Notes: generated from the letters alone by a model not told the origin. Counted from the stretch's first letter, positions 20,370 through 31,454 are shown. The stretch is 64,000 bases of DNA from Phymatolithon calcareum (GCA_977006965.1 OZ345364.1:682001-746000); one strand, 5' to 3'. Translations and numbers: made by a program.

Positions 20370-21088
20370 CAACTCTTGGGAAACGAGTCAGGGATCCTTT
20401 TTAGCCAGGACAACGACGACGACGATTGCGTTTGGAGATGCCTCTGTGGCACTACCAGGAAGCAGAAGGGCAGTGGATATGCCAATCTGTTATTGCACGT
20501 GCGAGCCAAGCATCCAGAGGAATTGAAAGATCTTCAGGAAACCGACTCTTCGCTCGTGTCATCGACATGCACACCATCGATTAATTCAAGTGACAAAGCG
20601 GCTTATTCTACAAACCTAAAGTGGTCGCGGCTCATGGTTGGGTGCATTTTGTTGTGTCGACTCTGCTGCCGTTTTCCGTTGTCGAGCAAGAGGCGTTTTG
20701 AAAGCACATCAAATACACCAACCTTTCTACGAAGTTCGTTGTCAAGTACATGGGCCACCTCACCAAGCGAGTGGAACAAAAAATAACCCGAGACCTGCCC
20801 GAAAAATCGGCACTTTCCTTCGATGGATGGAGTGAAGGAGACACGCATTATGTTTCTATCTTCGCAGCTGCACCAGCAGACAACAAATTTGGTTACACTT
20901 CGTATTTACTGGGGTTCTCATCTTTCGAAGATGAAGTCAGTCAGGATGCGGACCATCACAAAGCGTACTCTGAGTTCGTACTTCAGCTTTATGGAAAGTC
21001 ATACGACAATGTGGTCGCCCTTCTTGGTGACAATTGTATGAATGCAGACCTGTGGTGCATCCAGGACGTAAGTGCGATAATGGAATGA
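20370..21088 (+). pseudogene. hAT-superfamily transposase relic with BED zinc finger
   Basis: Starts with a BED-type finger (W-R-C-x-C-G, then Y-x-N-L-x2-H-x4-H, at 20420-20520). After a frameshift near 20630 comes the hAT block WVHFVVSTLLPFSVVEQ, an in-frame TGA, then TNLSTKFVVKYMGHLTKRVE. The catalytic region follows: SFDGWS (first Asp, about 20820) and LLGDNCMN (second Asp, about 21025). A consensus-like donor (GAC/GTAAGT) at 21068 may mark an intron. The C-terminal RNase-H part and the hATC dimerisation domain are not found downstream. It is non-functional. Confidence 0.8.
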
Positions 21089-24060
21089 GAATATATTCCA
21101 ATAAATCAAATTTACTTTTGACCCTCTCCATGAATAAATTACTTATGCGTTTGACTTTCTTGATTAAATATTCTATTCTTACGCGAAAGCGAGCTGTGAA
21201 TATATTGAAAATGAATTATTTATAAGGTATGGTTCTGTTCATGTACAGGCACATTTTGAATACAGATTTCAACGCCATCGGGCTCCATTTTATAATAAAT
21301 GATAAAGAGTGGCTTCCGTGTGCATTTGGAATGAAAATAAACAGATAGGAACAAACTGCCGGGCAGGTTCTAGGAAACAGCAACTTTCCCTGGACTGCGG
21401 CACAAAAATCGGCCTTTTGGAATTATGGAAAAGAGTTTTCACAACTATGCCTTCCCTTCGATCTACCTGTCAAGTGCGTTGAAACGAAATGTAGCATCGT
21501 ACAAAAGTGGAGTATGTTACATACTGCATCGAAATTAAAAATTTCAATATTTCGATCAAGAGAAAGCCTTGTGCGAGCCTAAAGCAGGAGAATTGTACTA
21601 TCACGTGTGTTTGATATGGATGTAAGTTCAAAAAGTTCGGGACGACTGTGAAGAAGTACGAAAACGTTCTTAGGGAAGTTCAGAATGAATTCCTGGTGAT
21701 GAAAGAACGTATTATGGCCAGCCCGAGGTTTCATTTGAGCTGTACTGGCGGTACATAAACACATATCGAGACGGAGAGTAAATTAAGCACGAATTCTCTA
21801 CTGTGCTACCTGGGGAAAGATGAAGTTTATAAAAGAGAGTAAGATCTGGGAGAAGCCATAGTTTTTCTTCTATCTATTCTGTCATGCAGGAAGAGTTACA
21901 AAAACCTTTACGAGCGCTCATGATAATTGCTTTCGGTGCCTAGAAGTTGCGGCTTAGGTGCTACAACGGTGATATCGAATACAAGCGAAAGAGTTCAAAC
22001 AGTTAGCAATAGAGACAATAAAGTATTGGAAAGCGATCAATGTCAACTCCATAATGAAAGAATCATGAAAAACAGATTTCGCCTTAGCATATCGTGAACG
22101 TAGAACTGTTTCCGGGCATTATGGTGCGCTAAAGAGAAGCTCTGAAGCTTGGGAGAATGGTAAAGAAAATCGGGAAAGTTAGCATTGCTGCGCTGACGTG
22201 AAGTAGCTGCGTAAGTTTGATAAGGAACACATTGGATTGCCGAAGACAATCGCATCAGAGCTTAAATTTAAATGTCAGTTAGAGGTAACTTCTGACGGCC
22301 ATGATAGCACCCTCGGAGTTGTCAATCTGATCGCTGTAAAGTTTTCTGATTTGAAATATCATTTGAATACCCTGAATTGAAAAGCGGCTCGTAAGTAGAC
22401 GATTCGGAAGATATATACAACTTCCATCTCTTCGAGCGGTCGCGTCACAGACCTTGAAGTAAACTCATCTTGCGGAATCCTCTTTGTTACTTAACTGATG
22501 GTAGCTCACAACTCATTGCGCGCATACGACGACTGACAGTCTTGCGTGTCTTCTTGCTCGTCCATTGTCGGGTGATTGTTTGTTCTTTCTCCTTCCGGCG
22601 GAAGTATCTCGCAGCGGAGAAAAACTCTTCAGGAGTTATGACCATCTTAGAAACAATGGCGCGTCGTAGTAACTTTGGTGTCGCGAGCCTTCGACAGTCG
22701 TTTAGCGCGGCTACAACATTGGAAAACTTTGCGTTCTTGGCTCAATGGCACCGTGCGTGCACAAAGAACAGAAGGAACAGACCCGCGAAAAGGCTAACTA
22801 TCCTGGCACGACAGTCAGCTATCGCCCCGCAGAAACTTCTTTAGAAGAAGTGTGGGCGCGGCCGCGATTGTAACTGGTCTCGAACTATCAACTCTTGAAC
22901 CGCCAGGACGTTTCCTGCACACTTCATTTCTATCTGAAACTTGTTGATACGTTTGTTTGAAGTACGCTTCACATTTGAAGCTATTGGTGACAATTCCGTA
23001 TTCTATGATATCAGTTTGCTTGCTTCGCAGCACGTTGAGTGACGAAAATAATTCCTGGTGTTTCGTTCACTTGTTCGTCTCTTTCTTGTCTGTAGACTGT
23101 ATTTAGAAACCAGGCGGCTCGTTTTGAGTTGTGGCACTACAATAGGGCATATTTCCGTCTTCAACAAAGGCAGATTGATCAATGTCTGTATTTTCGAGAG
23201 GATATTTTTCAGAGGCGCCGCGGAAGTGTGTAGAGTTACTTGACTGATTCCCATGGAGGACCCGTAGCGTTACGGATTCTGGTGTTCCGGTTTCTAATTG
23301 AATGCTTATCTTGGCTTGATTGTCTCAACTTGCTACCATGCTTTGGAAACTGTTTCAGATCCATCGTCTGCGGTTGACCATATTGTGTTCCGGGCAGTAC
23401 TCCTCTGTCTCTCACTATTCGTCTATTTTAAGATCCGCGCAAATATTTTATCGTCCCAAAGTGTCATACCAAGATGTGCGCGCAATTGTTGCCTCGAAGA
23501 GACAGTATGTATAGACACGATTTGAACAATACAAACTGCACACTGATTTATCAATGTGCAGACAGTACTTATAGCTTCTGCACCATTAATGTTTCTATGA
23601 CTGCACAATCATAGAAATATGACTGCTAACCTATGCAAAATTGCGTTCGGCGGTCACATTAATAGCAGCGTCGCAGTGAGATATGAACATATACATTTTG
23701 CATAACATAGTAGCTTTTCCGTTTGACAACAAAACGACATCCGGTTCAAGTCAGGTGTTACCTGGATTGCTCATTTCCAAACTCCTGTCTAAACCGCGAA
23801 ATGCAAGAGCAGCGTCAGATGCGACGAAATGCAGTGCCCATCGTATCACACCAAGGCCTACACCAACGAACACTGACTTCGCGTCATGATTTGCAATCTG
23901 AGCTATATAAACTTCCACGCTATACACTACATAGCCCATCTGAACAACATCAACCGTTGTCTGTTGCTGGTCCCAGAGCCAACATCCTGCATCAAGCGGC
24001 AACATGCATACTTCAAGAAATAAAACGTCAAGTCATGAGTTAACCTTAAGAATTTCAGCG
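21089..24060. other. Stretch with no recognised gene
   Basis: Many short overlapping frames, none with recognisable domains. There is a small 9-bp-arm hairpin TTTCTATGA/TCATAGAAA near 23590. Probably decayed repeat sequence, possibly including hAT downstream remnants just after 21089. Confidence 0.4.
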
Positions 24061-24066
24061 TTTTAG

Positions 24067-24219
24067 GCCGCTCATCTTCAAGCCATAGTTGGCAAAGCCA
24101 AATTCCGCATTCCTTACGCAGATGGAAAACACGTCGTCATCGATATTGACGTTATCGACTTCAACGTTCCTCTGCTGATTGGTCTGGACGTTATATATGA
24201 GTTCGATTGGAACCCGTAG
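24067..24219 (+). pseudogene. Retropepsin-like fragment of an LTR retroelement
   Basis: A 50-codon frame ending at TAG 24217-24219 reads KFRIPYADGKHVVIDIDVID then VPLLIGLDVI. The PLLIGLD block, after a hydrophobic strand pattern, is typical of the C-terminal half of retroviral-type aspartic proteases in Ty1/Ty3-like polyproteins. No other pol domain is attached, so it is a fragment. Confidence 0.6.
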
Positions 24220-24489
24220 AGAAAGAAGCATTCAATGAAAATATATCTTACAGTTTCTTTCTCGAGAATTAGTACAAAAAATGCGCTATGCAATGGCGTT
24301 GAAAAACTAATTAATTTAAGTTATGCTTCGTGAACTGGCTTAGAAAATAGTCCTTAGGGTAAATATTCTCTAAATTCTTAAATTAGAAAAATATTGAGGG
24401 TAACGCAGTTGAAGACTGTTGATCTCTGCCTCTGAATGAGGACATGCTAAAAAGGAGAAACTTATATCGAAGATGGACGGTCCTACCTC

Positions 24490-24580
24490 TTGTGTAGTGT
24501 TTAAACTGCCTCCGGGAGGTGCGCATATGTGGCCAAGAGAATAGTCCTCGGTTTGAATCTCGGGTGTGCCTGTTTGCGGT
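24490..24580 (+). repeat. tRNA-derived SINE-like repeat, copy 1
   Basis: About 85 bases match the reverse complement of 40330-40412: TTTAAACTGCCTCCGGG, GTGCGCATATG, then TCCTCGGTTTGAATC and GGGTGTGCCTGTTTGCG. GGTTTGAATCT is a slightly degraded RNA polymerase III B box. A complete tRNA cloverleaf cannot be drawn, because there is no matching acceptor 5' strand, so it looks like a tRNA-like SINE head rather than a tRNA gene. Confidence 0.55.
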
Positions 24581-25080
24581 GTGGAGTCTGACGCGAATTT
24601 TTCATCTGATTTCGCGCAACGGGGCGCTTCGGCAGTGGGGTTTCTGCATTGCACGAGGGGTCCGAAATAATTGCAGTTCATTAGTACAGCACAGAAGAAG
24701 TGAGCAGTAATGAACAGAGTCCATCATTCTGGTTGTCCACGTGGACTCGCGAGTCGTAAAACCACCGCACTTGCTTCCAGTGAAATGGTCTAATGACGAG
24801 CGGCAGGCAGAGAAGAAGCTTGTTTACAATTACCTTGCAGAATTAACGCCCTGCCGTGCTTTAACTAGTGGAAATATGAAGAGCACAGCTTGGTTCATTA
24901 TGGACTTGACTGTCGTATCAAACAAAGACCGAATATCAGGCCTTGAGCAATTTGTTGATACTCTATCATATCTCTGACTTATCATCTGGCTTATGGGGCA
25001 AGTAGTCGATAGCAATTCATGGTTTCAAATTGGCTTGACGCTCATTCCTACGAACGCCTGTTTAAAATTAGGGGATGTGT

Positions 25081-26184
25081 AATGATTTATTTAAAAGCTC
25101 CTAATGCCTCTCCTTGGAGTAAAAGGGCTTGCATTCCGAACCGTTTTCATAAGTAGCGTTGTCTGGTCACTCATGGCTTCCTTAATTTGAATTTCTGTAC
25201 TAACAAGTTCACGAATGAGTCGCTTGCACTCATCTTCCACGTCAGGGCCCACCCACGCTGGTGATAAAATGCTTTGGAGCTGTAGCACTTTCCGGGGGAT
25301 CGCGCGCGCTAAGTGTGGTGGGAGAACTTGATGGCGATGTGCCTCTACCCGAAGTCCGGGATCGCCAGAGGCCTGCCTTTATGAGGTAACAATTCTAACA
25401 CTGTAAAGCTAATACTAGGCAGTACTCAATGTTGTGTCGCGCCCATTCCGTTGCCCGCCAGTGTCTCCACGCACGCGCAGATGCGCGGTCGCCGCCTGGA
25501 GCTGGCCATGCGTGGCGTACTGCATGCTCGCACGCGCACAAATTCGCCCGACACTTACTTGAGCCCACGGAGCGCGGTTCGCGCCCGTCAGTATTAACCG
25601 CTTGATTATTGCGCCCTTCGGCGTCGATCAATTCACCGAAGCTCCTGTCAGTACCCGACGCAAAAATAACGCGTATGTCCGAAAAGGTACGAACTTAGGT
25701 ACGGGACACCTCGGCGAGTGCGGCGATTGTTACAGAGCGCAACCAGCTCGGCTACTGCTGTGGTACCACAGAACGCATCCATTATCGATTTTCTCCACAA
25801 TGGTGCTCTATTAAAAATCAGCCTCTGGAATCTCAGCCGTTTCGTCCTGTCCCTTAACCAGATGATCCTTGGTATTTTGGTCGATTCAAAGGGCATCGTC
25901 ACCGATCTTCCATTTAATTCCTGTGCCCATACTTCGATTATTCCTCTTCTTCTACTCTACTTCGATACTGTTCTCTGTTCCGCTTTTTGCAAAGCTTTTC
26001 TCAACTCGTCGAATTCCTTGAGACACTCCACGTCCTTTGTTTCTTCCACTATTTCCTCTTTAAAATTAGGCATGGACCTCCGTAACTTGTTGTTCTCCAG
26101 CTTATATGACAATTCTGTCATGGGGTTTACCATCACGGAACATGAGAAGCGATGGGAACGAAGGTAATCTGCAAATGCAGACAC
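25081..26184 (-). pseudogene. B-family LINE relic interrupted by a probable solo LTR
   Basis: Minus-strand frames show SYKLENNKLRR, EFDELRKALQKAE, FNRAPLWRKSIMDAFCG, AVAELVAL and, after an interruption, DVEDECKRLIRELVSTEIQI and the degraded terminus at about 25095-25135. The same segments occur in the same order in the plus-strand copy at 26200-27412. Frames are broken. The interruption is at 25281-25734, immediately after the ELVAL codons. It lies head-to-head with the next LINE. Confidence 0.7.
25277..25738. mobile_element. Probable solo LTR, with GAGC duplication
   Basis: The insert 25281-25734 (454 bp) begins TGTAGCA and ends TGTTACA, i.e. TG...CA with imperfect inverted ends (TGTAGCA against TGTAACA). 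It is bordered by GAGC at 25277-25280 and 25735-25738. It interrupts the LINE exactly where homology with the other B copies breaks. It is richer in G+C than its surroundings. No internal retroelement genes are present. The 4-bp duplication is short, so chance is possible. Confidence 0.55.
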
Positions 26185-26199
26185 AATCCTTTACGCCCT

Positions 26200-27412
26200 T
26201 TTCTGGTACAGTTTCTCCCACGTCTACATTTACGGTAATAATGAATGGTTTAGGTATTTTGGCCCTATTTATCAGCCCAGTGCAATTGTTCGCAAATGAT
26301 GTTCAGCTTCAAGCGAAGACAGGACGAGGAATGCAGAAACTTCTCGATATAGCGACCAGATGGGCGAGCGAAAATGACATGAAATGGAACACAAAACCAG
26401 GAAAAATCGAAGCTGTTAAGTACAAAGGGCTTCAGAATCACACTTGTACTTGGCGGGACGAGAACTATATCAAGCCTGGAGACTCTCGTATCTTGGGGTA
26501 ACCATGAATAATAAAGGTGTTTCGGATGACACGGCCATAGCAAGAGTTCGAATTCTGCAGGATGCATACATAGGCTTCGGGAGCTTGGAGTGAATGTTCT
26601 AGGATTTAAAACGGAGACGTTCATCAGGATCTTTAAGTCGCTAATTTTCCCGAAATGGGAGTATGCGTTACACGTTACTCCAAAGACAAATCGATTGCAC
26701 TCGGCAATCGAGTTAGCAGAGGGCTTGTTCCACAAAAATGTTTTCGGAAAGTATGCCGAACACCGCCGAGACCGAATGCGAGTTCTGTGCCGACTGGGAC
26801 CACCAAAGATGAGGAGATGTCATCAAGCAGAAAGGTTTCATTAAGCCTTGTAAGACACAAAAAGCGCCTTGAAGAAACAGAAGAGTACTTTGGAAGAGAT
26901 GAGGACGTAAAGGAAGCCATGAAGGATATTGAATATCTCAAGATGTATGAAGACTTGCTACAAGCCCTTCAGAAAGCCCAGGAGGGATCTTTCAGGAAAA
27001 AGAAGAGGAGAGAGGAAACAATTTAGGTATGGGAAAAGGAAGAAGAAGGCAGATCAATAAAGATTCCTATTGAAGGAAAGCTACCAGGGATCCTTTACAT
27101 AGTAAAAAGAACAACACGTTTAAGGTGCGTAAGGTTGACATTCAACCGAGCACCCCTTTGGAGGAAATCAGTGTTGGGTGCTTATTGTGGGATTACCGCG
27201 GTGATCGAACTAGTCGCCTTACAACGTACTCTAACGTCGACGAAGATGAGTACAGAAATTGAGTTTGAGTGCAAGAGACTCACAGGAGCTCTTGTTGAGA
27301 TAGAATTACGAATCAAGAACGTTTTGAGTAGCCAGACGACTTTAGCGTAGAGATTATCGGAAGAGCTGCCCCGTTACTCCAAGGTGAGGCTTTGGGAGCT
27401 CTCAAAATAAGA
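26200..27412 (+). pseudogene. B-family LINE relic: RT, C-terminal region and 3' hairpin
   Basis: A frame around 26241-26460 reads PVQLFANDVQL then LLDIATRWASEN and MKWNTKPGK. This matches the RT catalytic strand-turn-strand and following helix of LINEs, but FADD has become F-A-N-D (26289-26300), so the active site is lost. After a frameshift comes LGVTMNNKGVSDD, then FIRIFKSLIFPKWEYALHVTP, then, past more breaks, MKDIEYLKMYEDLLQALQKA and FNRAPLWRKSVLGAYCG. It ends at the 41-base hairpin 27362-27402 plus CAAAATAA. Confidence 0.8.
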
Positions 27413-27850
27413 AATTCCCTCATTCTACACTTTTCCAAGCTCTCTAGTGCTCCAGGACACTACTGGAACAACATCGGTAGGGGCAAGTAAAGTGGCAAGG
27501 TCAAGAATTCGTTTCTGGCTTATCTCGACTTTTTATTCAGTCTTTTAAATGAACATTTTCTGCCTTTCAGATGCACTCTGTCGTGTACAGGCTAAACACC
27601 AGGGGTCGTGCGCAATCCATTGCTATTGCAATTAATTGCAATTCATAGCAATTCGACCCAAATCGGGTTCTGATGAAGAATTGCAATTCGAATTGCTGGT
27701 CGGTAGGTTGTACAAAAGTGTATAGTTCAGCAAGAGCAGAGTTGAAGGAAATAACGATCACTTCAAATGTATCATGCGTAGTACATGATAATTGGTTGTC
27801 GGTAGCATCTAATTTTATTATATAACTCGGGCCAGTTTAAGCTTTCACCG

Positions 27851-27920
27851 GGGGAGCACTGCACCATTTTGGCCCAAATCAACTAAATAACTATCGGGCC
27901 AAAATGTTGCCGTGCTCCCC
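27851..27920. repeat. Hairpin with 25-bp arms inside the hAT element
   Basis: Arms 27851-27875 and 27896-27920 pair at 23 of 25 positions (GGGGAGCAC...ATTTTGGCCC) around a 20-base loop. It could be a tiny nested fold-back MITE, but no duplication is evident. Confidence 0.85.
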
Positions 27921-27971
27921 TAGTGTTAGGTACGTAAAATTCTACGTACTGTATACAGTTACAACGTTCCT

Positions 27972-28055
27972 GAATTCAACCATCCATGTGCTCGTTCTAT
28001 TGTAATGGTCTGCGTAGACCACTACAACAGAACGATCACATGGATGGTTGAATTC
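27972..28055 (-). repeat. 40-bp-arm hairpin, miRNA-precursor-like
   Basis: Arms 27972-28011 and 28016-28055 pair at 37 of 40 positions around a 4-base loop. On a minus-strand transcript two of the three mismatches become G:U wobbles, leaving one true mismatch, so the minus strand folds best. Length and pairing resemble a small-RNA precursor or an inverted-repeat siRNA source. Expression is unknown. Confidence 0.85.
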
Positions 28056-28779
28056 ATTCATCCGTTCAAGTATAACGGTATGGGTGTCTAGAGTGCCGTT
28101 TCTGAAAAGACAGATAGAAGAGTCAATATAAAAAGTGAAGTCGTACATTTATCCAAAGCACACTACCAGACCCAGTCGACAACACCTAAACAAATTTCGC
28201 TCTTCCAATCATGGTACTACCTATTCCGAAACCGAAGCCGAAACAAGTTGTACAGCAGCTACTGCAACTCCTTCGCGAACAGCCTCGAGATATCCATTCA
28301 GGTCAATCAACCGCTCTTATTGGTATGATCAAACTGTGAAGGAAGCTATGCGTTGTCAACCAGCGTGTTGAACAGGCTATCGCAGAAGACGAAAGTTTCG
28401 TACGCCTAGGAGAAGAGGCATGAATAAACAATTAACTTGACTATTGCGGGAAGTATTCAAATTGCAATTCGAATTGCTGACTAACCGTAGTGAGCAATTG
28501 AATTGTTTAATTGCGCGACAAACAGCAATGTCGAGCAATGGAATTGGCACTACCCCTGCTAAACACTATCTGCGTTTTCTATGCTAAATAGTTTCCCAGC
28601 CGTGGTCTCGTCGACATTTTTAACATCGCAGCCATACTCCTTAGGTTCTCTGCGTTTTATTCGTTAGTTTGATTTCCAATATTCTCTCAAAACAGAAAAT
28701 TCACTTGGTGAGCGCCATGAAAACTTATTTTCTTTGTAGCGTTTGGAAGTCGGTCCCCTAAAGAAGAAGAAAGGTAGAT

Positions 28780-29232
28780 TTTTATTTAAAAGTTACCAAC
28801 GCATCTGCTGACGCTCGGGGCAACTTTCCTAAGGCCAAGGGGTTTTGGCTAGATTCTATCCTGAAGGGGTTTTCTTTTCTTGTTGGTGTGACACGACTCA
28901 GTGGACTACAAAAACCAACCTCTGGTCTCCTTCGGGACCTCGAGGGGGAAAGTTACTCCCCTGTCCTGTGGCACGCTGTAATTTCAATTTGCGGGTAGTC
29001 CTTACTTGTCCACAGCCTGAAACATGGTTAGGAGCCCGTCGAGTGCTCGCTTAGTCCAGGTGCTGTCTTCTTTGGAGAGTCTGTCCTTTGCAAGGCCATT
29101 TATCACGTCTTCGATGGCATCTTTTCCACATTGGCCGGTGAGTTCGATAAGGAGTCGGTCCCCTAAAGTAAATCTACTAAAGCGTCTCCGACAAAGTGCA
29201 TATCCGAACGAATCTCTTTTCGTATGTGCCAC
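28780..29232 (-). pseudogene. C-family LINE C-terminal ORF fragment and 3' tail
   Basis: The minus-strand frame (29232-29002) has GDRLLIELTGQCGKDAIEDV and KRALDGLLTMFQAVDK. The middle recurs at 866-1190. The 3' UTR continues to the C-family tail: GCGTCAGCAGATGCG, TTGGTAACTTTTAAATAAA, then TTTCTTCTTC at about 28780. It is 5'-truncated. It is assigned to the LINE by its shared tail with the copy at 15600-16165, which has RT sequence. Confidence 0.65.
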
Positions 29233-29921
29233 CTATTCCGGTACTCTCTCTGTCGTTGTTGCTAAATCCTGAAGTTATAGTTGAATTCCTATGCGCGTAC
29301 GGTCTTTGCAAAACCGCTTCAAATAAAATCCTTGCTGACATATGCCAGATTCCGGCAACGCTATTCCCGGTACTCTGTATGGCTGGATTACCACAAATAA
29401 AGCCCTGAACTAGAAAACATTCGAATGGAGTGAGCAGTGAGCAGGGTGAGTTTCTTGCAAGAAAGGAAAGCCCTGGCTGGATTTCTTGATGCGCGATGGA
29501 TCCTGCGCCTTAAATGCCTGGTCCCCTCTGCGCGATATGTGAGAGAAATTTGATGAGAACGGTTTTTGGACATTGCAGAACCTACAATCTCAGTTCGTGA
29601 GACCGCTCGATCGCACATACTGTCGGTCCGCCCTCTGATGACCGCCATGAACAGAGCGGTCCCTTGTCGGCTTCTGTTGTCACTGCCCGTCAGTGACTTG
29701 TTCTCCTTGCACTTTAACGTTCACTGAGCTGAGCTTCGCCAAATAATCAAACCAGCCGTTAACATTTGCTGACTGACTCGCAGCTGCACCCGCCATTCAA
29801 AGAAGTTTTCACCTTCGATACTGAAATCAATTTCAATAAAAAGTCCGAAAGACTACTCGTTTACTCACAAATCTTGTGTTAAAATACGTACTGGAATTCC
29901 CTTGGACAGTGCGATTTCAGC

Positions 29922-30584
29922 AATTTCAGGTGATTTTTTTTTGAATTTTGAATTTATTAAACGCCCTCAGAAACACTCATAAGACTGTAAGGGAGATGCG
30001 TTTCAGATGCTACTACCTTGGTAGCTCCGTTAAAGCCCGCAAAAGCTCGTTGCTATCGTCGTAGCCCTAGCTGCAAAAACCCTCCTCCAGAGAAGGTGGA
30101 GGGAAAAGCTTAGAGTCCACTTTGCTTTTAAGGGGCTGAGTCCCCGGGCTGTTACACCAAGGGATCTCAGCTGATACACTGCTATCTTGGCCCAAAGCAT
30201 TGGAAAAAATAATTGCTATTGTAATTATTTAAATTATTGTTCCAATAATTTATTCCTGAGTCTCGCATATTTATTGTATTTATTGAGATCCTCGTGGTTG
30301 CGACAATTATTGTATCGGACTCCTCATTTTTTCGATCCGGTTATTCTATCGCGACAGAAAGTAGCAAGAAGGATCCAATAATTCGGGGAATAACCAGTTA
30401 TTTATACCTCGCTGAACTTGAATACAATAATTTATTGCTTCTGCGTTCAACAATAAATTATTTATTCTCGACACTTTTCGAGAAAAGAATAAAAATAAAT
30501 AAATAATTCCAATGCTTTGTCTTGGCCTGTCGGATGCGTTCAAGCATTTTCTTGTCGGTAACTCCCTCACTAATTTCAGGTGAT
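29922..30584 (-). mobile_element. A-family LINE interrupted by a hAT MITE, with 13-bp TSD
   Basis: A duplication AATTTCAGGTGAT lies at 29922-29934 and 30572-30584. Between these is a minus-strand LINE, split by the MITE 30193-30519. Joined across the MITE, the frame includes EGVTDKKMLERIRQAK and AVYQLRSLGVTARGLSP, aligning with the A-family RT post-palm block. It then jumps directly to the 3' UTR, an internal deletion. The last ~180 bases (29942-30119) are almost identical, in inverted orientation, to 32222-32397. A young copy. Confidence 0.85.
30185..30527 (+). mobile_element. hAT MITE, copy 1 (327 bp, 8-bp TSD)
   Basis: The element is 30193-30519. Its terminal inverted repeats are CAAAGCATTGGAA and TTCCAATGCTTTG. 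It has an exact 8-bp duplication TCTTGGCC at 30185-30192 and 30520-30527. The interior is very AT-rich and has no coding capacity. Size, TIRs and 8-bp duplication make it a hAT-mobilised MITE. It is inserted within the LINE ORF of the preceding entry. Confidence 0.92.
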
Positions 30585-30879
30585 GCTATTTTATTTAATT
30601 TTCTGAGCAAGCTGGCACAAACACAAACCATCGAGTTTTTATGAAATATTATATGAATAAATCAAAGTCTCCTCTTAGAAACGGGAGTGCTCTGTTTTGT
30701 CCATAGATTGTTTCATAAGGGATCCTTATCGCACATACACACTATTGTTTCACCCTTTAAGCGCACCGATGCGCGAGGAAGCTATGAGATATTTCAATAC
30801 GTCTCTGTGAAAGTATGTGGACTTTCGACGCGCCTGCCCTTTTTGAAATTGGTTAAGATGCCTGCTATTATCATCTAAA

Positions 30880-31100
30880 TCGTACAACAGCCGAAAGTCA
30901 GTGCTCGTAGCTCTCCATAAAAATTGGAATACAGAAGATTTCATTCGGGCGATAAATACCGTGTAAGCCATACATGTGTACAAGTCATTGTTCTATCCAA
31001 GGTGGGAATGGGCTCTCGACCTCGCACCGAGGACCTGAAAAGTACAAGAATCTATTGTCGATCCACAAGACCGGCTGTGAAAGGCGGGATAAGCCAGCAA
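30880..31100 (+). repeat. LINE RT post-palm fragment
   Basis: A plus-strand frame near 30970-31060 reads VYKSLFYPRWEWALDLAPRT, then a stop, then KVQESI. It matches the PRWEYA-H-L-TP block of the A- and B-family LINEs. The upstream codons are also partly alignable. It is a short relic with no preserved ends. Confidence 0.55.
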
Positions 31101-31175
31101 AGTCTTCTTGACCTTGCTGATTTACTTATCCCTGCCGACTCTGCTGTTCAGGACTCAGCAGGTTGCTTATGTACT

Positions 31176-31195
31176 GTTCTGGAGCGCTCCAGAAC
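31176..31195. repeat. 20-bp perfect palindrome
   Basis: GTTCTGGAGCGCTCCAGAAC is its own reverse complement. No function is inferable. Confidence 0.9.
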
Positions 31196-31454
31196 TCGGG
31201 GAACAGCAGAACTTGTGGGAACTGCAGAACTAGACTATCTAAAGCATACCTTGTTACCTTAAGCATAAAAGCGGGAGAAATAGTATCAGAAAAGATGTGT
31301 AAGAGTGTGTCTGCATTTACAGTGTGCCTTGGTCCCATCGAGGGAAAATTTCCATGCGCCGTGATGGTCAGCTCCATGGCAGGTATTAATGAAGAAGAAA
31401 GAACTTTCTTCTTCCAAGTTTTCAGTGGTATTTCAAGCGGTAGAATCGAGCATT

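Larger units (their letters stand above)
27592..28566. mobile_element. Non-autonomous hAT element with 8-bp TSD
   Basis: The element is 27600-28558 (959 bp). Its ends are inverted: CAGGGGTCGTGC and, reversed, CAGGGGTAGTGC, with CCATTGCT conserved a little further in. The 8-bp duplication CTAAACAC is exact (27592-27599 and 28559-28566). CAGGGGT-type ends plus 8-bp duplications define hAT transposons. Both subterminal regions carry the palindrome GCAATTCGAATTGC and other ATTGCAATT repeats, likely transposase-binding sites. It has no transposase. It contains two strong hairpins and a 70-codon frame at 28211-28423 with one internal TGA (MVLPIPKPKPKQVVQQ...). Confidence 0.85.

Noticed and set aside
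28211-28423. 70-codon frame inside the hAT element as a gene
   Set aside because: It has an internal TGA and no recognisable family. It is noted within the element but not called as a CDS.
30187-30506. Open frames of about 64-70 codons inside the MITE (and the same in its second copy)
   Set aside because: AT-rich chance frames in a non-coding element; the repeated peptide reflects the repeated DNA.
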